NCBI RefSeq assembly: GCF_050717635.1
Contig: NZ_JBOITO010000031.1
Span: forward strand, 62,001 to 126,000
From: Clostridium_AD sp050717635
GTDB lineage: Bacteria; Bacillota; Clostridia; Clostridiales; Clostridiaceae
DNA length: 64,000 bases
Direction of reading: 5' to 3'
Within the stretch, counting starts at the first letter, position 1, and each line of letters begins with the position of its first letter. A program made the position numbers and the translations under genes. The notes beneath the pieces were generated by a model, which saw only the letters and a list, made by a program, of their open reading frames with translations, had not been told where the DNA came from and did not search any database. Shown one piece after another: positions 51,465 through 59,917 of the stretch.

Positions 51465-52862
51465 TTATTGACAAACCTTTCCTGGATTTAATATATTCTT
51501 AGGATCAAATGCTAATTTTATATTCTTCATAAGGGCTATGTATACAGGCCCCAATTGCTCAAGCATATATGCTTTTTTAGCAAATCCAATTCCATGTTCT
51601 CCAGAAACTAAGCCTTTTAGTTGTCTTGATTTACTATACATTGCTTCAAATACTACTTCAATTTTCTTTTCCCATGCACTATCTGTTAGTTCATCCTTTA
51701 ATACATATACATGTAGGTTACCGTCGCCTGCATGTCCAAAGCTTCTTATTCTTACATCAAACTGCTTTTGAAGTTCATTAGTATACTTAATAAATTCTGC
51801 TACTTTATTTCTTGGTACAACAACGTCACATTCATCCATATCGGTTGTTGTTGCTTTAACAGCTTCAAGGAAAGCTCCCCTTGCGGACCAAACAGCTTCT
51901 TTTCGCTCATCTGTATCAGTTATAAATACATCTAGAGCGCCTTCCTCAAGACAAATATTAGCAACCCCTTCATAGGCTCTTTCTATTTCTTCTATGTTAT
52001 TACCATCAAAAGTTAATAAAAGATATGCATCTGATGAATTATCAGGGAATTTCTTACCTAGAAATTCTTCAGCAGCAATAATAACTTCTCTTTGCATAAA
52101 TTCTATAGCCGTTGGCGCAGCTTTTGATTTAACTATAAGTGGCACTGTATTTATTGCCATATCAAGATTTGGAAAAGGTATTAAAAGCGACACTGCTTTT
52201 TTAGGTAGTGGTAATAGTCTTAATATAATCTTTGTAACTATTCCAAGTGTTCCTTCTGCCCCACAGATTAAGTCTTTTATGCTGTAACCAGTAGAATTCT
52301 TAACTACTTTTCCTCCGACTTCAAGTATTTCTCCACTTGGAAGAACTACTTCAAGTCCTCTTATGTAATCTCTAGTAACTCCGTATTTAACGGCCCTCAT
52401 TCCACCTGCATTGGTGCTTATGTTACCACCAATTGTCGCAGATTTTTCACCTGGATCTGGCGGATAAAATAAATCATGTTCTTCAACAAACTTACTTATC
52501 TCCATTAAGAGTACACCTGGTTCAAGAGTTAGCATTAAATTATCTTCATCTATTTCAAGTATTTTATTCATCTTGGACATATTTATCATAATTCCACCAC
52601 AAACTGGAACTGATGCTCCAACAAGTCCTGTTCCTGAACCTCTTGCTACAACAGGAATCATATTTTCATTAGCATATTTCATAATCTTTGCCACTTCCGC
52701 AGTTTCAAGAACTTCAACTAATACATCTGGCATTTTGCTTATTCCACCCATCTCATCATGGCTGAAATCATCATTTATTTGGTCATCTGTAAACACTCTA
52801 TCACTACCTAATACAGACACTAAAAATTCTATATCCGTAGCATCAAGTTTTTTATATCCCAT
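51465..52862 (-). CDS. FAD-linked lactate dehydrogenase (GlcD/LctD-like)
   Basis: 465 residues. N-terminal FAD-binding PCMH domain: PVVARGSGTGLVGASVPVCGGI (about residues 75-95), ATIGGNISTNAGGMRAVKYG and ICGAEGTLGIVTKIILRL. C-terminal FAD-oxidase domain with FGHAGDGNLHVYVL and SGEHGIGFAKK near the end. In Acetobacterium woodii this subunit joins EtfA/EtfB to oxidise lactate with NAD+ while consuming reduced ferredoxin (confurcation). Gene order here (etfB, etfA, this gene, permease, racemase) is the same. It is cytoplasmic, with no membrane segment. Confidence 0.92.
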   Translation of the reverse strand: MGYKKLDATDIEFLVSVLGSDRVFTDDQINDDFSHDEMGGISKMPDVLVEVLETAEVAKIMKYANENMIPVVARGSGTGLVGASVPVCGGIMINMSKMNKILEIDEDNLMLTLEPGVLLMEISKFVEEHDLFYPPDPGEKSATIGGNISTNAGGMRAVKYGVTRDYIRGLEVVLPSGEILEVGGKVVKNSTGYSIKDLICGAEGTLGIVTKIILRLLPLPKKAVSLLIPFPNLDMAINTVPLIVKSKAAPTAIEFMQREVIIAAEEFLGKKFPDNSSDAYLLLTFDGNNIEEIERAYEGVANICLEEGALDVFITDTDERKEAVWSARGAFLEAVKATTTDMDECDVVVPRNKVAEFIKYTNELQKQFDVRIRSFGHAGDGNLHVYVLKDELTDSAWEKKIEVVFEAMYSKSRQLKGLVSGEHGIGFAKKAYMLEQLGPVYIALMKNIKLAFDPKNILNPGKVCQ

Positions 52863-52915
52863 AATATTGCCTCCTTGATTCTTAATTTATTGTAACCACA
52901 AGTTTTAACGGTTTA

Positions 52916-54130
52916 CTAAAAATTACTAACACAAGACTCTGCTCCACCATTTTTAATATTCTCTATCAATTGGGGAACTATTTCATATATGTCTCCTACT
53001 ATTCCATAATGAGCTACATTGAATATGGAAGCATTTGCATCTGTATTTACAGCAAATATACGCTCTGAACTATTCATTCCAGCTGTAAATTGAACTGCCC
53101 CAGATATTCCAAGAGCTATTATAAGTTTTGGTTTAACTGTTCTACCAGAAAGACCTATTTGTTTCTTAGCATCAATCCAACCTGTTTCAATTAATCTTCT
53201 TGTTCCAGCTATTTGAGCGGAAAGAAGATCTGCAAGTTCCTGAATCATAGCCATGTCTTTTTCTGACTTAAGAGCTCTACCAACTGCAACTATTACCTCT
53301 GCATCTGATATATTTTCTTCTATTTCTTTTTCTGTAACCTTTAATACTGTTATATTAGAAGCTAATTTTTCTTTATCTATTTCACAAATAGTAATTTTAC
53401 CATTCGGAGCACAAAGTTTTTCAGGAGCATTCATAACCTTATATCTTACTGTTGACATCTGAGGCCTAGTACTCGGGCATAAAATCTGAGCCATAATGTT
53501 ACCACCAAAAGCAGGTCTTATCTGTACAAGATCTGTATTTTCTTTTATTTTAAGCATTGTGCAGTCAGCTGTGAGTCCCGTTCTAAATCTTGCAGCTACT
53601 CTTGGGGCAAGGGATCTACCTACAGTTGTAGCTCCAACAAGTATGGATGATGGCTTTACCTTATTTACAAAATCTTCAAAAGCAGCTGTATAAGGTTCTA
53701 TCCTAAAATCCTTAAGCTCTGAATCGTCGTACACAAATACCTCATCAACACCATATAAAAGTAATTCTTTAGCTTTTTCCTTTATATTGTGACCAATAAA
53801 TACACAATACACTGGGAAATTAACAACGCTAGCAAGCTCTCTAGCTTTTCCGATAAGTTCCATTGTTACAGGATGTATATCTCCGTCCACATGGTCCACA
53901 TATACAGCTATTCCCTTCCATAAACTCTTATCAATTTTTGCTTCGTCTGTTTCAACAAATTCCATTACTCCTTTTGGTCCTTTTTTAACGCATATCTTAC
54001 ACATTTTACAACCTGCATTAACTTCTATTTTCCCATTAATGTATTCAATTGAACCAAAAGGGCAAACCTTTATTAATTCTTGGATATTGGAATCGTTTAC
54101 TTTTTCCTGATTACAAATTAATTTACTCAT
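52916..54130 (-). CDS. etfA: electron-transfer flavoprotein alpha subunit with N-terminal iron-sulfur domain
   Basis: 404 residues, longer than plain EtfA (about 320) because of an N-terminal ferredoxin-like extension: VCPFGSIEY (Cys about 24) and GCKMCKICVKKGP (Cys about 41, 44 and 47), enough for one [4Fe-4S] cluster. The rest is EtfA: VFIGHNIKEKAKELLLYGVD, and the C-terminal FAD domain with IGLSGRTVKPKLIIALGISG and FAVNTDANASIFNVAHYGIVGD. The extension matches LctC-type subunits of bifurcating lactate dehydrogenase. It begins 17 bases after etfB. Confidence 0.93.
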   Translation of the reverse strand: MSKLICNQEKVNDSNIQELIKVCPFGSIEYINGKIEVNAGCKMCKICVKKGPKGVMEFVETDEAKIDKSLWKGIAVYVDHVDGDIHPVTMELIGKARELASVVNFPVYCVFIGHNIKEKAKELLLYGVDEVFVYDDSELKDFRIEPYTAAFEDFVNKVKPSSILVGATTVGRSLAPRVAARFRTGLTADCTMLKIKENTDLVQIRPAFGGNIMAQILCPSTRPQMSTVRYKVMNAPEKLCAPNGKITICEIDKEKLASNITVLKVTEKEIEENISDAEVIVAVGRALKSEKDMAMIQELADLLSAQIAGTRRLIETGWIDAKKQIGLSGRTVKPKLIIALGISGAVQFTAGMNSSERIFAVNTDANASIFNVAHYGIVGDIYEIVPQLIENIKNGGAESCVSNF

Positions 54131-54147
54131 GAATATACCACCCCTCT

Positions 54148-54936
54148 TTATACAAATTTTAATTCTTTAAGTTTTGTAGCTATTTTAAGACTAAGGTCAG
54201 CACTACTGCCTGTCCATGTTTCTCTATCATTATTAACTTCTGGTGGAAATATTCTTTCAACTTGTGTTGGTGAACCGTTAAGTCCATATTTTTTTTCATT
54301 CTTATCTTCAAAATCATTTAACGTTATCACTTTAATTTCTCTATCTTTTGTGGCTATTTTTGCTCTATATGATGGAAGTCTTGGCTGATATATATCTTTA
54401 TCTACAGTTAAAAGACAAGGGAAGTTAACTTCTGCTATTTCAATAGTATTTGCCATATCCATTTCCACAATAACTGATTTTTCTTTTATTTCTTCTATTT
54501 TTAAAACGTTTGCAATATGTGGAATACCTAAGTACTCAGCCATTTCTGGTCCTACTTGAGCAGTATCTCCGTCTGTTGTCTGCTTTCCACATAATATAAG
54601 ATCAAATCCACCCATTTGCTTTACGCCTTGTGAAAGTGTACGAGAAGTAGCAAGTACATCTGCTCCTGCAAATTTTCTATCGCTTACAAGTGCTCCTTCG
54701 TCAGCGCCCATCATATATGCTTCACGAATCACATCTTTTGCTTGTGGTGGTCCCATTGTTATAACCTTAATTACTCCACCCTTTTGTTCCTTAATTTTAA
54801 GTGCAGTTTCTAAAGCAAATAAATCAAAAGGGTTCATCTTTGAATCTATACCATCTCTTTTTAAAACACCTGTAACTGGATCCACTTCAACATTTGAAGT
54901 TCCTGGAACTTGTTTGATACAAACTAAAATTTCCAT
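54148..54936 (-). CDS. etfB: electron-transfer flavoprotein beta subunit
   Basis: 262 residues. MEILVCIKQVPGTSNVEVDP and NPFDLFALETALKIKEQKGG open the protein; GADVLATSRTLSQGVKQ, LILCGKQTTDGDTAQVGPEMAEYLGIP and the late LPSYRAKIATKDREI complete the EtfB pattern. In bifurcating Etf the beta subunit binds the FAD that splits electrons. First structural gene of the lactate operon, with GGAGG before the ATG and a GntR-type operator 52 bases upstream. Confidence 0.95.
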   Translation of the reverse strand: MEILVCIKQVPGTSNVEVDPVTGVLKRDGIDSKMNPFDLFALETALKIKEQKGGVIKVITMGPPQAKDVIREAYMMGADEGALVSDRKFAGADVLATSRTLSQGVKQMGGFDLILCGKQTTDGDTAQVGPEMAEYLGIPHIANVLKIEEIKEKSVIVEMDMANTIEIAEVNFPCLLTVDKDIYQPRLPSYRAKIATKDREIKVITLNDFEDKNEKKYGLNGSPTQVERIFPPEVNNDRETWTGSSADLSLKIATKLKELKFV

Positions 54937-54987
54937 ATATATTCCTCCAATCTTTGTATTAAAAATCTAAATTTATGTATGGTAGTA

Positions 54988-54998
54988 TGGTCTGACCA
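54988..54998 (-). promoter_or_regulatory. probable LctA/LldR operator upstream of etfB
   Basis: TGGTCTGACCA, an exact TGGTnnnACCA palindrome, the core recognised by FadR/LldR-type GntR regulators. The promoter candidate TTGTAG-N17-TGATAC lies just upstream (about 55,005-55,045), so binding would block transcription. Confidence 0.6.
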
Positions 54999-55080
54999 CC
55001 TTCTAAATTAATAGTATCACACTATTTTAAATATTGCTACAATTGTTAATTAGTTAACAATAAGATTTATTTTATTCACA

Positions 55081-55127
55081 AAAATGAAGGTAAGAATAAT
55101 ATTTGTTATTATTCTTACCTTCATTTT
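55081..55127 (-). terminator. terminator after the GntR regulator gene
   Basis: Perfect 20-bp arms around ATTTGTT, AT-rich at the base, 20 bases after the regulator stop codon. Confidence 0.9.
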
Positions 55128-55146
55128 ATATATTATATTAGTTTAA

Positions 55147-55833
55147 TCATATATACTTGTTTGCAAAATCTAGGTGTTCACGCATAGCTTGCCTTGCGGC
55201 TGCTGAACTATGTTTTTCTATAGCTAAATATACATTCTTATGTTGATCAAACAATATTTTCTTATTTTTTTCTTGGACCAATATCAATTTTCTTGCATCC
55301 ACAATAAAATGATCCACAAGAGTTGAAACTGTTTTAAGAATATTAAATATTAAAACATTACCTGAGCATTCTGCTATCTTATAATGAAATTCTTTGTCAA
55401 TTTCAGCAGTAACATCTTCATCAACAGAATTCATAAATCTTTGATAAATCTCTTTTAATTCTTGCAACTTATCATCCGTTATTCTCTTAGCAGCAAGGCC
55501 TGAAGCCTCAACTTCCATGATCTTTCTAAGCTCCCATATTTGTTCTGGGTTACTTTCCTCTAGCATAAACATAATTGATAGTGGTTCAAATAAATTATCT
55601 TGAAAGCTTGCTTTTATATAGTTGCCTTCCCCTTGTCTACAATCTATAAGCCCAATTACTTCTAAAGCCCTAAGTGCTTCACGAATAGAAGTTCTGCTTA
55701 TCTGTAATTGTTCCACTAAAGCTCTCTCTGATGGAAGCTTATCGCCTTTTTTAAGAATGCCTTTAGCAATCATATCTTTTATTTGTATTATTACCTGTTC
55801 ATAAACTTTCGTAGTCTTTATTGGACTAAACAT
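55147..55833 (-). CDS. GntR-family (FadR/FCD) regulator of the lactate operon
   Basis: 228 residues. Winged helix in residues 5-75: YEQVIIQIKDMIAKGILKKG, then GDKLPSERALVEQLQISRTS with IREALRALEVIGLI, the GntR signature. The FCD domain (about 85-225) has EVEASGLAAKRITDD, DKEFHYKIAECSGN and a final RQAMREHLDF His, usual metal or ligand residues. It is transcribed in the same direction as the lactate genes but ends in its own terminator. By analogy with LldR/LctA it represses the operon until lactate binds (inference). Confidence 0.88.
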   Translation of the reverse strand: MFSPIKTTKVYEQVIIQIKDMIAKGILKKGDKLPSERALVEQLQISRTSIREALRALEVIGLIDCRQGEGNYIKASFQDNLFEPLSIMFMLEESNPEQIWELRKIMEVEASGLAAKRITDDKLQELKEIYQRFMNSVDEDVTAEIDKEFHYKIAECSGNVLIFNILKTVSTLVDHFIVDARKLILVQEKNKKILFDQHKNVYLAIEKHSSAAARQAMREHLDFANKYI

Positions 55834-55892
55834 CTTGCGGCCCCCACTTTTAGTAAAATTTAAATTCCTTACATTATATTATAACATAATAA

Positions 55893-56639
55893 TTAAAATT
55901 TACTTGTGAAAAATTCAATTATAGCATCACTAAGCTGCATTTCCCATTTTCGGGAACTAAGAATATGATTCCCATCTTCAATATCTACAAAATTCACTTT
56001 TTCTCCATATATATCTTTATATTTCTTCCCAAATTCATTTGGAACTGCTTCATCTTTTGTACCATGGGCTATTAAAACTTCACCTTTAAATCCCTTTGCT
56101 CTTTCATAAGTAGATATTGTCTTCATTTCATCAAAGGCATCCCTTGAAAAAAGCAGTCCATTAATATCTGCAATTCTATTCCCATTCTCAAAATAATCAC
56201 TCATAATTTGTTCAATATTAGCTGCTGGAGATATGAGACATAGACACTTTATATCATCTTTAAGTTCACTAGCAACAATCCCTGCAATCATTCCACCCAT
56301 ACTAGAGCCAATTAACCCTATTCTGTCTAAATCAATATTAGGAATTGTTTTTCCATATTCCACTATATTAATTGCATCATTTATCTCACAACTCGGAGTC
56401 ATGTTCTCGAAATTACCATCACTTTCTCCTGAATTTCCAAAGTCCATTCTTAGTGAGGCAATTCCCAATTTCTCAAGTCTTTTAGACAGCCTAACATAGT
56501 AAAAATGGTCTTCCATTTTGTTACTTGTAAAGCCATGAAACATACATACTAGAGGTACTTTTTCTGTAACTGTATTTGGCATATGAAGATATCCTCTTAA
56601 AGTAAGTCCATTACTTTCAAATTCAACATGTCTTTTCAT
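55893..56639 (-). CDS. alpha/beta hydrolase (esterase-like)
   Basis: 248 residues. HGF oxyanion segment (CMFHGFTSNKMEDHF), nucleophile elbow GSSMGG (Ser about 116), Asp in GTKDEAVPNE and His in EDGNHILSS give a complete triad. The layout resembles cinnamoyl/feruloyl esterase-like hydrolases. Last gene of the glycan operon, two bases after the RpiR gene, with a weak ribosome site, so probably translationally coupled. It may remove acyl groups from an imported glycan; substrate unknown. Confidence 0.8.
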   Translation of the reverse strand: MKRHVEFESNGLTLRGYLHMPNTVTEKVPLVCMFHGFTSNKMEDHFYYVRLSKRLEKLGIASLRMDFGNSGESDGNFENMTPSCEINDAINIVEYGKTIPNIDLDRIGLIGSSMGGMIAGIVASELKDDIKCLCLISPAANIEQIMSDYFENGNRIADINGLLFSRDAFDEMKTISTYERAKGFKGEVLIAHGTKDEAVPNEFGKKYKDIYGEKVNFVDIEDGNHILSSRKWEMQLSDAIIEFFTSKF

Positions 56640-56641
56640 AA

Positions 56642-57502
56642 TTAATACATCTTATCCGAGATTGACATTGTGGTTTTTTCTTTATTTTCTTTAGCGAGTT
56701 CACTATTTCTTCTAAAATACTCTGCATATATAATATCAATCATATATAACTGAGCCATCTTAGTAGACAATGCTCCACCTTGAAGCGGTCCCTCTTTTGC
56801 TCCTACTAAAAGTACTACATCTGCATATTTAGTTATTGGAGATTTAGCAAATCTAGTTATACATATGGTTTTAGCTCCTGCATTTTTAGCTAGTTTCATC
56901 ACATCTACAGTATCTTTTGTACTTCCTGAATATGAAAATCCTACTGCAACTTCATCACTTTTCATTAAACTTGCGACCATAGCTTGCATATGAGAATCAA
57001 AAGTCGCCTCTACATTTGGTCTAATTCTTACAAATTTATTTTTTGCTTCATAAGCTGTTACTGCGGAAGATCCAACTCCAAAAAATACAATTCTTTTGGC
57101 AGAAAGCAAACTATTAACTGCTATATTTAACTCTTCATAGTCTAATAACTCAAAAGTTTCATTTAGTGCTGCAATATTAACATTCAGAATTTTTTTAGAT
57201 ACTTCAATAAGTGTATCCCCTTTAGTGATTTCATCACTAAGTTGCTCTCCCATTCCGTCTTCTATTTGTATACTTAGTGCTAATGTCATTTTAAAACTTT
57301 GATATCCATCAAATCCAATCTTCCTACAAAATCTTAGAACTGTAGTCTCTCCAACTTTAGCTTCATCAGCTAAATCAGTAATAGAGCTATATAATATGTG
57401 TTTAGGATCTTTAATAACTAATTCTGCTACTTTTTTTTCAGATTTAGTAAAGGTATTATAACTTGTATTAATAGTAGGTAAAATATTGCACTTCTCTCTC
57501 AT
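56642..57502 (-). CDS. MurR/RpiR-family regulator (HTH plus SIS domain)
   Basis: 286 residues. Residues about 1-80 form the HTH_6 domain (KSEKKVAELVIKDPKHILYS, KVGETTVLRFCRKIGFDGYQ). Residues about 125-265 are a SIS sugar-phosphate-binding domain: RIVFFGVGSSAVTAYEAKNK, VGFSYSGSTKDTVDVMKLAK, VLLVGAKEGP. It likely controls the operon in response to a phosphorylated sugar, perhaps the product of the adjacent ROK kinase. GGAGTGA precedes the ATG. Confidence 0.9.
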   Translation of the reverse strand: MREKCNILPTINTSYNTFTKSEKKVAELVIKDPKHILYSSITDLADEAKVGETTVLRFCRKIGFDGYQSFKMTLALSIQIEDGMGEQLSDEITKGDTLIEVSKKILNVNIAALNETFELLDYEELNIAVNSLLSAKRIVFFGVGSSAVTAYEAKNKFVRIRPNVEATFDSHMQAMVASLMKSDEVAVGFSYSGSTKDTVDVMKLAKNAGAKTICITRFAKSPITKYADVVLLVGAKEGPLQGGALSTKMAQLYMIDIIYAEYFRRNSELAKENKEKTTMSISDKMY

Positions 57503-57508
57503 TTTACA

Positions 57509-58399
57509 TCACTCCAATTCTTTTGCTAATATTGAAACTCCCAGTAAACCTGCAGTATTACCTAATTTTGCTAAACTTATTTGTACTTTATTAAAATTAG
57601 GCATAACATATTCACTTATCTTCACTCTTAACCTAGCCAATATATACTCTTGCTGCATTATTCCTCCACCAAGAATTATATGACTTGGATTATACATATG
57701 TATTATACTGCACAGTCCCATGGCAACTTCCACTATCCACCTATCAACTAACTGTTTATATTCTTCATTTTCTTCTAAAACCCTTTTAAAAATGTATTTT
57801 CCATCAATTTCATCACAAGTATTTGTGGAAGCTTTAACACTTCTTACTAAAGCGGATGTTGATGCATATGCTTCATAACAACCTCTTCCACCGCAACTGC
57901 ACTTAAGACCCCCTACATGGGTTATCATATGTCCAAACTCCCCAGCGGAACCAGTTGCGCCACGATATATTTTACCATTTTCTACTATTGCTCCACCAAT
58001 ACCCGTACCATATGTCAAGCATAAGAAATTTAAATTCACTTCACCTAAACCATAATATGCTTCTCCTATTGCCGCTGCATTAACATCATTTTCAACAGCC
58101 GTTAAAATAGAGTACTTATCTTCTATTCTTTTTTTTATTTCCATTCCAGTCCATCCAGGCAAATTTTCAGAAGCAAAGATCACTTTTCCACTTTGAAAAT
58201 CAACTTGTCCCGCTGTGCTTATTCCAACTCTATCTATATCCTTATACACACTAATCTCATCTAAAATTTTACTAATTAGCTTCTCTCCACCAGCTCCAGC
58301 ATCCGTTGGTATTTCTCTATTTTCTAAAATATTACCATTTTCATCTACTAGCCCTATTTTAATTGCAGTTCCACCTATATCAAAACATAATATTCTCAA
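57509..58399 (-). CDS. ROK-family sugar kinase
   Basis: 296 residues. ATP-binding FDIGGTAIKIGLVDENG at the N terminus, catalytic Asp in ENDVNAAAIGE, TYGTGIGGAIVENG, and the zinc motif EFGHMITH with CSCGGRGCYE, complete for ROK. The substrate (mannose, glucose or an amino sugar) cannot be read from sequence; the GH38 neighbour makes a mannose-type sugar plausible. Translation starts at TTG, whose first base directly follows the stop of the DUF4127 gene. Confidence 0.9.
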   Translation of the reverse strand: MRILCFDIGGTAIKIGLVDENGNILENREIPTDAGAGGEKLISKILDEISVYKDIDRVGISTAGQVDFQSGKVIFASENLPGWTGMEIKKRIEDKYSILTAVENDVNAAAIGEAYYGLGEVNLNFLCLTYGTGIGGAIVENGKIYRGATGSAGEFGHMITHVGGLKCSCGGRGCYEAYASTSALVRSVKASTNTCDEIDGKYIFKRVLEENEEYKQLVDRWIVEVAMGLCSIIHMYNPSHIILGGGIMQQEYILARLRVKISEYVMPNFNKVQISLAKLGNTAGLLGVSILAKELE

Positions 58400-59905
58400 C
58401 TATTTCACCTCAATATTTAAATCTACTTCAAACATCCTATCCCACGGAAATTTAACTTTAGCAACGGTTATTGCATTACCTTCAAATTTACTATTAATGA
58501 ACTTCTCAACAAATTCATTTAACATAGATTTTGTTATATCTTCCACCCAAGATGTTTGATGCTTAAAATCATAATATGAAAGCCCCTTTGACTCTATTTC
58601 TTTTATTACTTCTTGCCGTGCAATAGCTTGATATCCACAATCTTCTACAATTCTATATATTAAAAACTCCAGATTAACATCCCCATATAAATTTGCTACG
58701 CCACTTGAAAGTACCGTTCCAAGTGTATTTCCATTGGTATTCCAACCTGCATATGCAGTTACTTTATTTAACAAGTTATAGCTTCTAAGAAGCGTTATAA
58801 GTTCAACATCTGAACCATTACTATAGGCTGAATCAGATATAATGACTTTTTTACCTGAATTTATATATTCTATTATAGATGCTACAAATTCTTTTAAATT
58901 TCTATAACACTGGTTTGTCCTAGGTTTATCATCTTGCTCAAAGGCTTCAGTCATCTGATTTTCCGGAGAATTCACCATGAGGATTAAATCAGCATTTGTG
59001 CTGTTATCTGTTATATTCATTCCACAGGAAATTATATGAGCTTTTATTGTCTCAAGTAGTGGCCTATCTTCATATTTAGGTATTATAGTTGGTCCTATCA
59101 CTGATGAGAATCTCACATAAACTTTAGGGCATTTCTCATTATAGTAGTTTAAAATTCTAGAAAGCAAGGTGCATCCTACCTCATCAGCACCTGGATAAAT
59201 TAGAACACTATCAATAATTTCTAATTTTTCAATTGTCTTTATGTGGTCTTTCTGTTCTTTAGATTGTATCCCATAAAGAGCAGAATCATCCTGTGGTATC
59301 ACAAATTCTTCAAATATACCTTGACTTACATATTTTAGAGCTTCCTCAGTAACCATAAAGTTCTTTTCTCTACGATTGAAATAATCTTCATAGTATTCTT
59401 TAGGGAGTTTCTCTAAGTATTCACTATACTTAAAACTATCTTCTAGGTTGGCCTCTCCTATATTAATTTTATCCTGTAACCAAGATATGTTAAATATAGT
59501 CTCTCCATAGGTTTCATAATAATCCGGCTCTTCTTCGCTACTATTATAAGACGGAACTCTCATTATTAAACCAAAGGCGTAAATCTTTAATTTAGGATTC
59601 ATTTTCTTTAATTCCACAATTCTCTCTAGCCTTTGTAATAACATTACTATTTCTTCCACATGTAACCTTGATGGAAGAAGACCTCCATAAATTAGCATGT
59701 CTAATGATAAAATCGCATAATCTGCACTGCCTGCATTTCTATTAATAAAATCCCATAACTTTTCAATGTCTGCAGCTTGTTTTTTCTTGCTTAGTATGTT
59801 TTGTGGTGGAGTAATAAGTTGTATATTATTAATTTTCAAAGCAATCTGTGTTGGATATTTATAATTACATGGTCTTTCATCTAATGGTATATAAAGAATT
59901 TTCAT
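58400..59905 (-). CDS. DUF4127 family protein
   Basis: About 501 residues; ATG at 59,905 lies seven bases after AAAGGAG (59,908 is an alternative). It opens ILYIPLDERPCNYKYPTQIA, followed by LITPPQ and SADYAILSLDMLIYGGLLPSR, the features I associate with DUF4127. Later GYPGADEVG-like IYPGADEVGCTLLSR and SDSAYSNGSDVELI are conserved-looking. The family is uncharacterised but often sits with glycoside hydrolases. It overlaps the end of the GH38 gene's ribosome context and is followed without gap by the ROK kinase. Cytoplasmic by appearance. Confidence 0.8.
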   Translation of the reverse strand: MKILYIPLDERPCNYKYPTQIALKINNIQLITPPQNILSKKKQAADIEKLWDFINRNAGSADYAILSLDMLIYGGLLPSRLHVEEIVMLLQRLERIVELKKMNPKLKIYAFGLIMRVPSYNSSEEEPDYYETYGETIFNISWLQDKINIGEANLEDSFKYSEYLEKLPKEYYEDYFNRREKNFMVTEEALKYVSQGIFEEFVIPQDDSALYGIQSKEQKDHIKTIEKLEIIDSVLIYPGADEVGCTLLSRILNYYNEKCPKVYVRFSSVIGPTIIPKYEDRPLLETIKAHIISCGMNITDNSTNADLILMVNSPENQMTEAFEQDDKPRTNQCYRNLKEFVASIIEYINSGKKVIISDSAYSNGSDVELITLLRSYNLLNKVTAYAGWNTNGNTLGTVLSSGVANLYGDVNLEFLIYRIVEDCGYQAIARQEVIKEIESKGLSYYDFKHQTSWVEDITKSMLNEFVEKFINSKFEGNAITVAKVKFPWDRMFEVDLNIEVK

Positions 59906-59917
59906 CATCAAACTCCT

